A stretch of DNA of 52,534 bases from Thiomargarita sp. (GCA_022729575.1 DZAL01000017.1:1-52534); one strand, 5' to 3'. Numbered from the stretch's first letter, positions 34,823-43,052 are shown. The notes: a model not told the origin generated them from the sequence alone. Numbers and translations: made by a program.

Positions 34823-35317
34823 CTAACGGCTGACAAAAACATTATCGTGAGATAACTCTACCAGTGGCCAGTCACTGGGAGCAAGATTTGATACTTCCGT
34901 ACCCGCTTTTAAGAGAGCCGCATAAAAATGATATTCTCCCACTAAATTTAAATCGGTCGATAGCGGGAAGTCTAATACAATCTCCTCCAGGTCATGGGAC
35001 ATCTGGGTATAGTACGGCTCAGGAGTTGGAGTAAATTCACCGTTGGGCGGAATAAACCAAAGTTCATTGGCAATATTATTCTTAGTGAAAGCGATGTAAA
35101 CATCAAAAGGCTCAGTACGCTTTTGCGTTTGGAAAGTATACTGTACTTTGACCGCTGATCCCAACCGTTTAATTTTAAGATTAGCCAAGGTGCTATTGAC
35201 CACTTCTACCGTATTTTGGGTAACATTATTAACGTCATCAGCTTGGCTGAGGGGCGTAAGCATACAGGACACCATGATGACAGATAGCGCCCCCAACCAT
35301 TGAGGGAATGGGTACAT
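34823..35317 (-). CDS. Small secreted protein of unknown function
   Basis: The 164-residue product has a signal peptide (MYPFPQWLGALSVIMVSCML...SQADD) and a beta-rich body (LGSAVKVQYTFQTQKRTEPF, FPLSTDLNLVGEYHFYAALL). No family is recognised. It is the first gene of a likely two-gene unit with the choice-of-anchor L protein. AGGAGG-like bases (AGGAGGAATTAAGT) precede the ATG. Confidence 0.7.
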   Translation of the reverse strand: MYPFPQWLGALSVIMVSCMLTPLSQADDVNNVTQNTVEVVNSTLANLKIKRLGSAVKVQYTFQTQKRTEPFDVYIAFTKNNIANELWFIPPNGEFTPTPEPYYTQMSHDLEEIVLDFPLSTDLNLVGEYHFYAALLKAGTEVSNLAPSDWPLVELSHDNVFVSR

Positions 35318-35906
35318 ACTTAATTCCTCCTTATTTTTTGAAGAACAAACTAGGGTACAGCTCGAGTATAAATAACAAAATAAATGACCATTTATAATAG
35401 AGATTAAATATTAATTTCTATCATTTAAGTATAGCGCAATCAACCTATGTTTGAGACCGGTTTGAAAATAAATTTTAACCTAAAAATAACTATTTAGGAT
35501 AATTTCAGTTTTGGGTTAATTAAATTATTTAGCATTATAACATATATGGTCAATGATTGTCCACTGCCATTTCTTGAGATTTTTTACCCATTTTTTTGCT
35601 TAACACAACTTTTATAATTCAATTAATAAACTCAGGTGAATACGCTTCGTTTAGTCCATCCTACCTTAACTAAAAAATTTATTTTAAAAATATTTAGGGA
35701 AAAACTCGATTTATCACGTTAACCATAAGTATGAGGATAACGAAATAACATAGAGTTATTCACTTACTAATTGCGCAATTAAAATTTATTTTTTATTGGC
35801 AAGGGGAAAAATCGAATTTATTACGTTAACCATAACTAAGGGACAACGAAAAATCGATTTAACAGAACATACCATTTTTTTCTAATAACTTTTGAGGAAT
35901 ATATTT
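35318..35906. other. AT-rich intergenic region upstream of the pilin genes with a degenerate direct repeat
   Basis: Two related segments, at about 35697-35746 and 35801-35853, share GGAAAAA-TCGA-TTTAT-ACG and TTAACCATAA, then GGA-AACGAAA. Their spacing (about 105 bp) and position just upstream of the first pilin gene suggest duplicated regulatory sequence. No clear sigma-54 promoter was found. Confidence 0.45.
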
Positions 35907-36350
35907 ATGAAATTGTTTAACCACCATGCGCAGAAAGGTTTTACCCTAATTGAACTGATGATCGTGGTTGCGATTATCGGGATTTTGGCTGCTGTTGCTA
36001 TCCCTGCTTACTCTCGTTATCTAGTCCGTACTAAAGTAAGTGAAGCAATTACGCTGATGAGTACGATGGGTCGTTATCTACTTATCGAACACGAAACGAT
36101 GGAACGCTGGCCCTCCGACCTTTCTAAATTGGAACTGAGAACTTCTGGTGCGTATGTTGCCGATATTACTGGTAAAGAAGAACCACCTGGACTGTATTAT
36201 CTGGAAGCCACGATGGGGGGGAATCAAGTTGCAGAGGACCTTCGCGGGAAGCAGATTAGATGGGCCTATAACGGTAGCTATTGGGATTGTACTCTTGAGG
36301 GAGTGTTTAATCCAGTACCGCCGTCTTCGGTGCCCTCTTCTTGTCATTAA
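35907..36350 (+). CDS. pilA: Type IV prepilin (PilA-like), copy 1
   Basis: The N-terminus [21 protein letters not shown] is a type IV prepilin leader with the cleavage Gly at 11, mature Phe1 and Glu5, and the hydrophobic helix [23 protein letters not shown] precedes the ATG at 35907 (an in-frame ATG at 35892 is less likely). The C-terminal part has two cysteines (WDCTLEG... and final SSCH) that could form the D-loop disulfide. Pilins assemble into surface fibres for adhesion and motility. The second prepilin follows 166 bp downstream. Confidence 0.92.
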   Translation: MKLFNHHAQKGFTLIELMIVVAIIGILAAVAIPAYSRYLVRTKVSEAITLMSTMGRYLLIEHETMERWPSDLSKLELRTSGAYVADITGKEEPPGLYYLEATMGGNQVAEDLRGKQIRWAYNGSYWDCTLEGVFNPVPPSSVPSSCH

Positions 36351-36516
36351 ATAGCCTGTATAGCGTGGGCAAACGTTCTTTGCTTTGCCCACCGTTACCT
36401 ACTTGTCAGAATCAGAATTTGCAGAATTTTAGAATTTTCAGTCGATGTAGGGTGGGTAAATATCTTTATTATTTGCCCACCTGATTCAGACAACTTACTT
36501 CTTAGAGGAGAATATC
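36351..36516. repeat. Hairpins between the pilin genes
   Basis: GTGGGCAAACG and its partner TTTGCCCAC form a stem right after the first pilin gene. A GTCAGAATCAGAATTTGCAG unit and a second GGTGGGTAAA/TTTGCCCACC stem follow. Both units recur at many places between 37 kb and 46 kb. Confidence 0.6.
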
Positions 36517-37041
36517 ATGAAAATGTTTGACAAAACACAAAAAGGCTTTACACTGATTGAACTGATGATTGTGATTCTCATCATCGGGATTTTGGCGGCG
36601 TTTGCTATTCCTGCTTACGACGTTTATACGAAGAAAACACTGATAACAGTTGTGAATAGCCAAATTTGCAAGACGGCTAACGATTCTCCTCGTCAGGATT
36701 GGTGTATCGCTGGTACCTATGATTATCTTGTTCCGGCTAATCAAGCGGTAATAACTGCGGTAAACGTCACTTGCCAGCCGTCACCCACTATTCAGGTTTC
36801 GTTCAATCCAGAACAATTCTGTAAAGATGATAAAGGAATAGTAGATCCGAATTGTTATCTGGATTATGTCTATGATGATGATGACAAAGTGATCAAAGGT
36901 AAAGAAAAAGAAGTTTGCAAGATAATTAGCGATATAGTTGATACAGAGGCTCTACTCAACATGTTCATCTCCCCTGCTTACGCGGGAGTCAATACCTGGA
37001 AAATCGCTAAAACCAGTACTGTTTCCTCAAAATACTGGTAA
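36517..37041 (+). CDS. Type IV prepilin, copy 2
   Basis: AGAGGAG precedes the [23 protein letters not shown] is the prepilin leader, with Glu5, then [20 protein letters not shown]. Outside the N-terminal 45 residues it is unlike copy 1. It has six cysteines in the mature part, an acidic stretch [14 protein letters not shown] and a C-terminal hydrophobic AYAGVNTWK region. It may be a minor pilin or an alternative major pilin. The two genes are in the same orientation, with a hairpin between them. Confidence 0.9.
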   Translation: MKMFDKTQKGFTLIELMIVILIIGILAAFAIPAYDVYTKKTLITVVNSQICKTANDSPRQDWCIAGTYDYLVPANQAVITAVNVTCQPSPTIQVSFNPEQFCKDDKGIVDPNCYLDYVYDDDDKVIKGKEKEVCKIISDIVDTEALLNMFISPAYAGVNTWKIAKTSTVSSKYW

Positions 37042-37459
37042 TAGCCTGTATATGGTGGGCAAACGTCCCTTTGTTTGCCCACCGTTACCAATTTTAGGTA
37101 CGAAACGTTGGAGTAGAGGCTTTAGCCGGTATTGGAGTAGAGGCTTTAGCCGGGCTGTTCTCCCCGACGCCACCGGCTAAAGCCTCAATGCCATTAAGTT
37201 AAGCCGCGTTGGAGTCCAAACCTTCAGATTTGGACGAGATTGGCTAAGGTAAGACGGCGTTGCCAAATCTGAAGATTTGGACTCCAACGCCGTAACTTTA
37301 GCTTAACTTAATGGCATTGCGGCTAAAGCCTCTACTCCAACCGGCTAAAGCCTCTACTCCTACTTGTCAGAATCAGAATTTGCAGAATTTAAGAATTGAC
37401 AGAATTGAAACCCTAACCTATTCTGTAAATTCTAAACCTTAAACTTGGAGATAATTACG
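37042..37459. repeat. Repeat-rich spacer: GGAGTAGAGGCTTTAGCC arms, GTCAGAATCAGAATTT units
   Basis: GGAGTAGAGGCTTTAGCCGG and its inverse CCGGCTAAAGCCTCTACTCC occur several times as a stem-loop family, split by the family C element at 37186-37319. The same arms surround another family C element at 41009 and recur at 44708-44825. No ORF is supported. Confidence 0.65.
37186..37319. mobile_element. Miniature element, family C copy 5, exact 12 bp target duplication
   Basis: The 134 bp element has termini CAATGCCATTAAGTTAAG and its perfect inverse. CGGCTAAAGCCT is present at 37174-37185 and again at 37320-37331. It is nearly identical to copy 1, which implies recent movement. Confidence 0.88.
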
Positions 37460-37723
37460 ATGCAATCCCAGCAAACCGCCATGTATCTTAAAACCACCGT
37501 ATTGCCGGGCGGCAACCTGGACCTGACCAGCCTTAAATTGCCATATGGTGAAACAGTAGAAATCTTTGTCCTGCTACCCCAATCTCCTGCGATGGTAACA
37601 CTTTCTGCGGCAAAACCTTCCGCCTTAGAAATTCTGGCCCAAGCCCCAGGACATCGCTTGTTCCAAACTGCCGCGGCAGTCGCTAGTTATCTACAAGAGG
37701 AACGTGAGTCATGGGAACGTTAA
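37460..37723 (+). CDS. Probable antitoxin of a PIN toxin pair
   Basis: GGAG lies nine bases before the ATG at 37460. The 87-residue product (MQSQQTAMYLKTTVLPGGNL) has a short beta N-terminus, as in small DNA-binding or toxin-neutralising proteins, and an acidic C-terminal helix (VASYLQEERESWER). Its last 13 bases overlap the PIN gene, the usual sign of a toxin-antitoxin operon. The family was not identified. Confidence 0.65.
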   Translation: MQSQQTAMYLKTTVLPGGNLDLTSLKLPYGETVEIFVLLPQSPAMVTLSAAKPSALEILAQAPGHRLFQTAAAVASYLQEERESWER

Positions 37724-38157
37724 TTTTACCCAATTCCGGGTCGGTGTATTTAGATGCCAATGGTTTTATTTACAGCGTGGAACATATTGAACCGTATTCA
37801 ACGTTGCTTAAACCTCTTTGGTTGGCGGCCCAACAAGACCAGTTGGAAGTGATTAGTAGCGAACTGGTACTGTTGGAAACACTGACGAAACCATTACGTG
37901 CGGAGGATACCGTCTTAGAGAAGGTCTTTCGGACCTTGCTGCTTCAGACGCAGGAAGTGCGGTTGATTCCTACTACCTTGAGGATTTGGGAACAAGCCGC
38001 CCAGCTTCGTGCCAAAACGGGTCTCAAAACCCCAGATGCCTTACACGCAGCCACGGCACTCTCGACGGGTTGTCATCTATTTCTTACCAATGATGATGAC
38101 TTTAAAAAAGTACCGGGCTTGCCCGTGACCATTTTGCATGACCTAATTGAGTTGTAG
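37711..38157 (+). CDS. vapC: PIN-domain ribonuclease toxin (VapC-like)
   Basis: The PIN fold is shown by SVYLDANGFIYSVE (first Asp), ELVLLETLTKPL (Glu), KTGLKTPDALHAATAL (third acid) and LTNDDDFKKV (fourth). Such proteins cut RNA, often tRNA, when freed from the antitoxin. The start overlaps the upstream gene by 13 bp. Confidence 0.85.
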   Translation: MGTLILPNSGSVYLDANGFIYSVEHIEPYSTLLKPLWLAAQQDQLEVISSELVLLETLTKPLRAEDTVLEKVFRTLLLQTQEVRLIPTTLRIWEQAAQLRAKTGLKTPDALHAATALSTGCHLFLTNDDDFKKVPGLPVTILHDLIEL

Positions 38158-38180
38158 GGTGGGCAACAGTTGAAACCTTC

Positions 38181-38346
38181 TTCTCGTTCCCACGCGCCCG
38201 CGGTCAGCCTTATACACAAGTCCTGCGGCACCTCGATAACCGATTGATTTATAACGAAAGACCTCAAGCGAGTATACTTATTAAAATCTTTGTAAATCAA
38301 ATACCTAAAAACTTGTGTATAAGGCTGACCGCCGGCGCGTGGGAAC
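38181..38346. repeat. CTCGTTCCCACGCGCC hairpin invaded by a GGTCAGCC-ended element
   Basis: CTCGTTCCCACGCGCCCGC at the left and the matching GCGCGTGGGAACGAG at the right are the two arms of one dispersed hairpin. They are now separated by the element at 38202-38330. Confidence 0.65.
38202..38330. mobile_element. Miniature element with 20 bp perfect terminal inverted repeats (GGTCAGCCTTATACACAAGT)
   Basis: The 129 bp element is bounded by GGTCAGCCTTATACACAAGT and its exact inverse. It has no coding capacity. It is inserted at the tip of a hairpin repeat. The flanks are too palindromic to define a target duplication, and no second copy is in the window. Confidence 0.65.
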
Positions 38347-38642
38347 GAGATAAAGTTAAGGAATCGAAAGCTGACGTAGGGTGCATCAGCGATAGCGTCA
38401 TGCACCATTTTAGGTTTCGGTGTATGACGCTTCGCTTATACACCCTACCTATTTGTCAGAATCAGAATTTACCGAATTTTAGAATTTTCAGAATGGATAC
38501 GCCCTGCCAGGGTACCTGGATTATTGGATTTACAAAGAAGGGGTCAACTTTGCCATACCTTAAGGAGAACCACAAACAGGGAGTCACAACAACTTTCGCA
38601 GATTAATCTTGACATTTCAAAGCACCGCCGATAAACTGGTTT
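38347..38642. repeat. Repeat-rich spacer
   Basis: It holds a GGTGCATCAGCGATAGCGTC hairpin half with TGATGCACC-like partner, the GGTGTATGACGCTTCGCTTA unit also seen at 12760, and a GTCAGAATCAGAATTTACCG unit. No coding sequence was supported. Confidence 0.5.
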
Positions 38643-39149
38643 ATGGCCAACCGAAAACAACGAACCAGAGAACATATTATCGCCGACCTCAGTGCCAATT
38701 ACGTTGAACATCTGATTTTGATCAATGGTTGTTCCGTAGAACGTGTAGAAAAAGACTATGGCTACGACCTAATCATGTTCACCTATAATGACCTGGGGGA
38801 AATTGAAAACGGACACATTTATCTACAACTCAAAGCCACTGATAATATTCACCGAGTGAACCATCAACGCGTTACGTTTCCAGTGTCAACGAAAGATTTA
38901 AATCTCTGGCGAAATGAACTTTTACCGGTCTTTTTCATCCTGTATGATGCTGTTGCCAAACAGGCATATTGGCTTTATATACAAGCTTATTTGGAAAAAT
39001 CTCAAGTTCCAGATGGCTTAAAACAAAAACCGCTCACATTGCAGATTCCCATGACTAACCTCTTAACGATAGACACTATCCAAAAGTTCCGGGAATATAA
39101 AACTACTCTTCTTACCCAACTTAGCGGGAAGGCACGGTACTATGTCTAA
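38643..39149 (+). CDS. DUF4365-type protein
   Basis: The 168-residue protein has the DUF4365 pattern: an N-terminal helix with Arg/Lys, then VEKDYGYDLIMFTYND and NGHIYLQLKATD. Acidic residues followed by Q-L-K resemble a PD-(D/E)XK-like core. Family members often occur in defence or toxin contexts. Its last 8 bp overlap the next gene, so the two are translationally coupled. Confidence 0.75.
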   Translation: MANRKQRTREHIIADLSANYVEHLILINGCSVERVEKDYGYDLIMFTYNDLGEIENGHIYLQLKATDNIHRVNHQRVTFPVSTKDLNLWRNELLPVFFILYDAVAKQAYWLYIQAYLEKSQVPDGLKQKPLTLQIPMTNLLTIDTIQKFREYKTTLLTQLSGKARYYV

Positions 39150-39393
39150 TCAATTGACTTTTGCTAAACTCCAGAAACTCTTGACGCACTTAGGTTTCAC
39201 GGCAGAAATTATCACTCTTCAAAATAAGCGGGCGGTTCTTTTTAACAACCCTGCTACGAAAACGCTGATTATTGTGCCATCCTTATCACCCCGCGCCCTG
39301 GTTAGTCAAACGCACTTATTGGCAGTTAGAAGAACCTTAATCGAACATAACCTACTTGACCGTGACCAGTTCCGTCAATTAGTGAATGCTTAA
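39142..39393 (+). CDS. Small HicA-like protein paired with the DUF4365 gene
   Basis: The 83-residue sequence follows the HicA/YcfA layout (LTFAKLQKLLTHLGF, then LFNNPATKTLIIVPSL, then LLAVRRTLIEHNLLD). It lacks the usual G-S-H catalytic histidine, reading QNKRAVLF at that place. It may be an inactive or divergent relative acting as a partner of the overlapping DUF4365 protein. The assignment is by pattern only. Confidence 0.5.
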   Translation: MSNQLTFAKLQKLLTHLGFTAEIITLQNKRAVLFNNPATKTLIIVPSLSPRALVSQTHLLAVRRTLIEHNLLDRDQFRQLVNA

Positions 39394-39475
39394 CAAGTCT
39401 GCGTAGACCATTGACTTGAACCTACTTTAGCAGTTAACCTAGAACAACTCATAATAACTCACCAACCAAACGACC

Positions 39476-39942
39476 ATGAGTTTCTCTGAAGAACATGCCA
39501 AAACCGACACTCATAACGAATTCAAACCAGACCTGGGCCGCAAATTAGATTATCTAAGTACTGAGGCATAAATTTTCTCGTATTTTCTTTCGCCCCTCTC
39601 CCTCTGGGAGAGGGGTCGGGGGTGAGGGAAAATACCGCAAAATTTCTGCTTCAGTACTCATTTGGCCAAGCCACTGGTAGGCAACATAATCGTGACCGCA
39701 GTTTCAGCATGTTTTTAGAATTAAGAAGAATTGGCATCCATGATACTCGAACCTCACGCCTTTATTTGACCGAACATCTGAGGCAAGTTCTTGGTGACCC
39801 TCAAAATATTGTCAGCCAAGACGGGCCGTGGCTAAATCGAGAATCATTATTAGCAGGGCCAGGCGGATTTCTGAAACTAGAAAGTACCTGGTATCATAAT
39901 CAACTGATTACTATTGTCTTAAAACGTGGAAAAGGAAGCTAA
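39476..39942 (+). pseudogene. Possible gene split by a miniature element (39557-39658)
   Basis: A 31-residue ORF (MSFSEEHAKTDTHNEFKP...) runs into the left end of the element, where it stops at 39571. Coding-like sequence resumes after the element in another frame (LLQYSFGQATGRQHNRDRSF...), open from 39622 to 39942. The second part could also start on its own at ATG 39709. The family is not recognised; size and position before a small acidic partner gene suggest a toxin-domain remnant. Whether the two halves were once one gene is inference. Confidence 0.4.
39557..39658. mobile_element. Miniature inverted-repeat element (AGTACTGAAGCA termini)
   Basis: AGTACTGAGGCATAAATTTT at the left pairs with the inverse of AAATTTCTGCTTCAGTACT at the right, continuing to CGTATTTTC/AAAATACCG. 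The centre is a CCCCTCTCCCTC/GAGAGGGG hairpin. No convincing target duplication is present. Confidence 0.6.
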
Positions 39943-39946
39943 CCTT

Positions 39947-40576
39947 ATGTATCTAGCCGCTGGCAAACATTATATAGAACTGCATTCTTGGGAAACCGCT
40001 ACCGACCTGAAGCGGGCATTATCCACCTGTCAGGCAGGTTGCCTCATATTAGGCGAAGCGGCCGAATCACCAAACGCCTTTTATTCCCTCACCATCTATT
40101 TAGGATGGCAGGGCTTGCCACAATTTGGCATCGGCTTATGTGCCGAAGAACATGGCTTAAAACCTTATTGGTTATGGCAACCCACCGTTTCGGAAGTGTG
40201 GTTAGGCTTTAATCGCGAAGTGGTGGCCATTGGCTTGGAAGACCAGCAGATTCATTTTCGCGTCTTGCTAGATTCCTGGTTTCACTCCTTCGTGCGGTTA
40301 GACCAATATCGCAACATTCTCGTGTTTCACGAAATTGGTCTCGTCGCCTTACAGGACGATGGGCAGGAATTATGGCGATATACCAGAGATGTCATTGAAG
40401 AGATTGACCTCCAAGGTGACTATCTCCAGTTAACCTTTCTGGACGCGCCGCCGGTCAGTCTCTTTCTGCCTACGGGCGTGGCACAAAAAAGTAGTAAGAA
40501 AATTACCCCTCACGTTAGTCATTTCCCCAGGCGCGAAGAGATTTCACCGCGCCCGTTGGGAGTGGTGGGCGTATAA
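39947..40576 (+). CDS. Hypothetical protein, possible partner of the preceding fragment
   Basis: AAGGAAG precedes the ATG at 39947; a GTG at 39926 in the same frame overlaps the upstream ORF and is less likely. The 209-residue protein is rich in Trp and beta-strand patterns (LTIYLGWQGLPQFGIGLCAE, LQDDGQELWRYTRDVIEEID). It has no signal peptide. An immunity-type role for the neighbouring toxin-like fragment is possible but unproven. Confidence 0.6.
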   Translation: MYLAAGKHYIELHSWETATDLKRALSTCQAGCLILGEAAESPNAFYSLTIYLGWQGLPQFGIGLCAEEHGLKPYWLWQPTVSEVWLGFNREVVAIGLEDQQIHFRVLLDSWFHSFVRLDQYRNILVFHEIGLVALQDDGQELWRYTRDVIEEIDLQGDYLQLTFLDAPPVSLFLPTGVAQKSSKKITPHVSHFPRREEISPRPLGVVGV

Positions 40577-40624
40577 GGTCACTGAATATATCATCACTGA
40601 TAACATTAAGGAAAACAACAAACT

Positions 40625-40738
40625 ATGCTGACTAAACATTCTGCTTGCTCATTCTTACTCTTACTTCTCAGCCCGCCACTTCAGGCGGAGGCCCTTACAG
40701 ACGGCACCCTGGGGTCACCAGTTCATCTAACGGACCCT
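40625..40738 (+). pseudogene. Truncated 5' end of a haemagglutinin-like gene, copy 1
   Basis: The ribosome site and the first 35-38 codons (MLTKHSACSFLLLLLSPPLQ...) match the intact gene at 45854, then diverge into a CTCGTTCCCACGCGCC repeat. Only the signal peptide and the first residues of the mature protein remain. Confidence 0.8.
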
Positions 40739-41299
40739 CATTTTTCCTCGTTCCCACGCGCCCGCATGGGAATGCAGAGTCGACGCGCCAGACATTTCTA
40801 AACGGCTTGTCAGAATCAGAATTTTCAGAATGAGTTCTTCTCGTTCCCACGCGCCCGCGTGGGAATGCAGCGGTCTGAACCAGGATTGAAATGGAGATAT
40901 ATCCTGTTAATCGGTTAATCCCGATAATTCTGGTTCAGACCTGCCAATTTTAGGTACGAAACGTTGGAGTAGAGGCTTTAGCCGGTATTGGAGTAGAGGC
41001 TTTAGCCGCAATGCCATTAAGTTAAGCGATTTTCCTCTCCACCGCGATGGCTCGAGTCGATTGCCGACAACAGGGATAACACCCCTCGAAGGGATGTTAT
41101 CCCTTAATACCACCAAGTCTTTCGACGGGGACGAAAACCTTAACTTAATGGCATTGCGGCTAAAGCCTCTACTCCAACCGGCGGCGGCTAAAGCCTCTAC
41201 TTCTATTTATTCAGAATCAGAATTTACCGAATTTTAGAATTTTCCTGGCTACCTTGTGCATCACTACCCCAAACTTACAACAACCAGAAACCTTGAGAT
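40739..41299. repeat. Repeat-rich spacer before the PIN pseudogene
   Basis: It contains two CTCGTTCCCACGCGCCCGC hairpins, a GGTCTGAACCAGGATTGAAA inverted pair (about 40871-40950, repeated near 44613-44690), GGAGTAGAGGCTTTAGCC arms and the family C element at 41009-41156. Confidence 0.6.
41009..41156. mobile_element. Miniature element, family C copy 6 (core related to copy 2)
   Basis: Perfect CAATGCCATTAAGTTAAG termini enclose a core that is the inverse of copy 2's, including the GATAACACCCCTC hairpin. It sits exactly between the two arms of a GAGTAGAGGCTTTAGCCG stem-loop. The flanks are therefore inverted rather than direct repeats, and no target duplication can be scored. Confidence 0.75.
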
Positions 41300-41884
41300 A
41301 TGACCAGAATACGTGTATACGCTGACACTTCCGTTTTCGGTGGCGTCTATGACCCAGAATTTCAGACTGCCAGTCAAGCCTTCTTTGAAGATGTTACACA
41401 ACAACGCTTTGCTTTAGTGACTTCCGCGATAGTATAGTAATATCCTTATCTAGTTGTCCCATAATAAGTTTGGCCAAACCGCAGGGATAACACCCCTTCG
41501 AGGGGTGTTATCCCTCAGAAGTACAACAGTAGGTGAATATTACTATACAAGAAGAAATTGCGAAAGCACCAGAAACCGTCCAGCGTTTGTTTGACGAAAT
41601 GTTACGGGTAGCTGAAGTGCTGGAGATTTCTGAAGAAGCCAATCAGTTGAAAGAGGCCTATTTGAATGCTAACATGGTGTCTAGTAAACATTAAACATGC
41701 TAATGATGCGTTACATGTAGCGTTGGCGACTGTTTCTCAATGCCTACTCATCGTCAGTTGGAACTTTCGACACCTTGTACATTTTCAAAAAATTCCGTGG
41801 TATAATACGGTTAACGTATCAAACGGGTATCATGCAATTAATATTTTTTCTCCTTTGGAGGTAATTCACTATGGACCGCCTTAA
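41300..41884 (+). pseudogene. PIN-domain toxin gene broken by a TA-type insertion and a 7 bp duplication
   Basis: The first part reads MTRIRVYADTSVFGGVYDPE...SAIV and then stops inside the element at 41435-41545. Removing the element and one TA restores the frame: ...TSAIVQEEIAKAPETVQRLF. A tandem TAAACAT duplication (41685-41691 and 41692-41698) adds a second frameshift. Removing one copy gives ...MVSSKHANDALHVALATV...SWNFRHLV to the end. The restored product is a normal PIN protein of about 155 residues. The downstream antitoxin-like gene (41871) is intact. Confidence 0.85.
41435..41545. mobile_element. TA-duplicating miniature element inside the PIN gene
   Basis: The 111 bp element has inverted ends TAGTAATATCC and GAATATTACTA and is flanked by TA on both sides (41433-41434 and 41546-41547). 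Its centre holds the GGGATAACACCCC hairpin and TTTGGCCAAAC. TA duplication is typical of IS630/Tc1-mariner elements. Partial copies lie at 19119 and 24828. Confidence 0.8.
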
Positions 41885-42083
41885 ATTTAACTGTGTAGAA
41901 ATGCAACATCAAGGGGCTGCCGCAATTTTGGAAGAATTGAAAGGAATGACTCGTAGTCAAGAGTTGGCCTTTTGGCAGGAACGGACCGAACAACTTAAAC
42001 GCCGTCAGAAATTCTTGCAACAGCAGGCCGAGAAGGAGAGACAACCAGGTGTAGCGAGGGATAGTCAAGTTAAGCCCGTGTAG
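41871..42083 (+). CDS. Small antitoxin-like protein following the PIN pseudogene
   Basis: GGAGGT lies upstream, and the ATG overlaps the PIN reading frame by 14 bp. The 70-residue protein (MDRLKFNCVEMQHQGAAAIL...) is highly charged with a long Gln/Arg/Lys helix (FWQERTEQLKRRQKFLQQQA). Its place after a PIN gene suggests it was the antitoxin, now without an active toxin. A decayed copy lies at 43002. Confidence 0.65.
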   Translation: MDRLKFNCVEMQHQGAAAILEELKGMTRSQELAFWQERTEQLKRRQKFLQQQAEKERQPGVARDSQVKPV

Positions 42084-42263
42084 GGTGGGTAAACGTCCTT
42101 TTGTTTGCCCACCTGTTACCTACTTGTCAGAATCAGAATTTTCCGAATTTTAGAATTTTCAGAATAGGTTAGGGTTTAAATTCTGTCAATTCTTTAATTC
42201 TGCAAATTCTGATTCAGACTATTGACTTGACTAACGGCTTCGTCATCCTTAAAATATTTAGCC
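42084..42263. repeat. Hairpin and GTCAGAATCAGAATTT inverted pair
   Basis: GGTGGGTAAACG/TTTGCCCACC forms a stem at 42081-42115. GTCAGAATCAGAATTTTCCG and, inverted, TCTGCAAATTCTGATTCAGAC follow. Confidence 0.55.
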
Positions 42264-42455
42264 TCATGACGAATGAAAACTGGACGTGGGTGGTACTGAT
42301 AATCTAGGCGTCGGTTGCCGTCGTACCAACCGGGACGCATAAGCCTGTTGCACTTCTAGCAAATGTTCATAATAAGTTTGACCATTATTGTCGCAACGTT
42401 GTTCAATTTGACGACGAATTTGATGAAGTTCTCTAAGAATAGCATCGGTTTTCAT
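42264..42455 (-). CDS. Small antitoxin-like protein downstream of a decayed PIN gene
   Basis: The 63-residue product (MKTDAILRELHQIRRQIEQR...) overlaps the end of the PIN pseudogene by 4 bp (ATGA) and has the length and helical start of small antitoxins found after PIN genes. The PIN gene ahead of it has two nonsense codons, so this may be an orphan. Confidence 0.55.
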   Translation of the reverse strand: MKTDAILRELHQIRRQIEQRCDNNGQTYYEHLLEVQQAYASRLVRRQPTPRLSVPPTSSFHSS

Positions 42456-42931
42456 AATGAAACCTCCATAAGTTCCTCTGGAGTGCAGATAATTGCAGTG
42501 CGAATACCAAATTGGGTATTAATTTCTTCCACCTTCATTCGTACTCGACCACTGACGATATGGGTACAATTCCAAGACACCAGATAATCCATACTGTGCC
42601 ACGCGGCTAAGGCTAAGTGGTAGGAGTCTGGTCGGGCTTTTTCAGGAATCGCCAAAGCGTTAAAATAGGCTTCGGCCAATTCCTGGATTTCTGGTAACAC
42701 TTGCAAAACCGTAAACTAACTTAATTTGTCAAGTCGGCGTTGCGCCGCACTAGGATCGCCTTGGGCTGCTTCTTCTAACACCACGGCAGAAACAAATTCC
42801 TCGCAAAGTGGCAAAACGTTTTTCCATCAGTAACGAGTAATCTGTTGGTATGTTGCCGTTACGAGGTCTCGACTAGGGCGTGCGGTGAGATAACTAACCA
42901 CGCTAGTTTCAATATAGACACTTGGTTTCAT
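42452..42931 (-). pseudogene. PIN-domain toxin gene with two in-frame nonsense codons
   Basis: The reading frame runs from MKPSVYIETSVVSYLTARPS to ...ICTPEELMEVSL over 159 codons with no frameshift. It has TGA at codon 35 (42827-42829) and TAG at codon 72 (42716-42718). YIETSVV, VLEEAAQGDPSAA, DSYHLALAAW and LVSWNC are PIN features. Each stop is one base from a sense codon likely for the position (Trp TGG, Gln CAG). Annotating only the downstream ORF (42452-42706) would miss two-thirds of the gene's signature. Confidence 0.85.
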
Positions 42932-43001
42932 AGGAAACCTCCTAATTTTCAAGGTGTCTGACAGGATAACCGGATTGTAATGAGTTGTCAATTATTTTAC
43001 T

Positions 43002-43052
43002 ATGGACCGTCTTAAATTTAACTGCGTAGAAATGCAACATCAAGTCAAGTAG
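43002..43052 (+). pseudogene. Decayed copy of the 41871 antitoxin-like gene
   Basis: The first 14 codons match the 41871 gene (MDRLKFNCVEMQHQ), then jump to its last codons (VK) and a stop. The junction falls in CAAG, present at both break points in the parent gene, so a deletion between short direct repeats is the likely cause. Confidence 0.75.
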
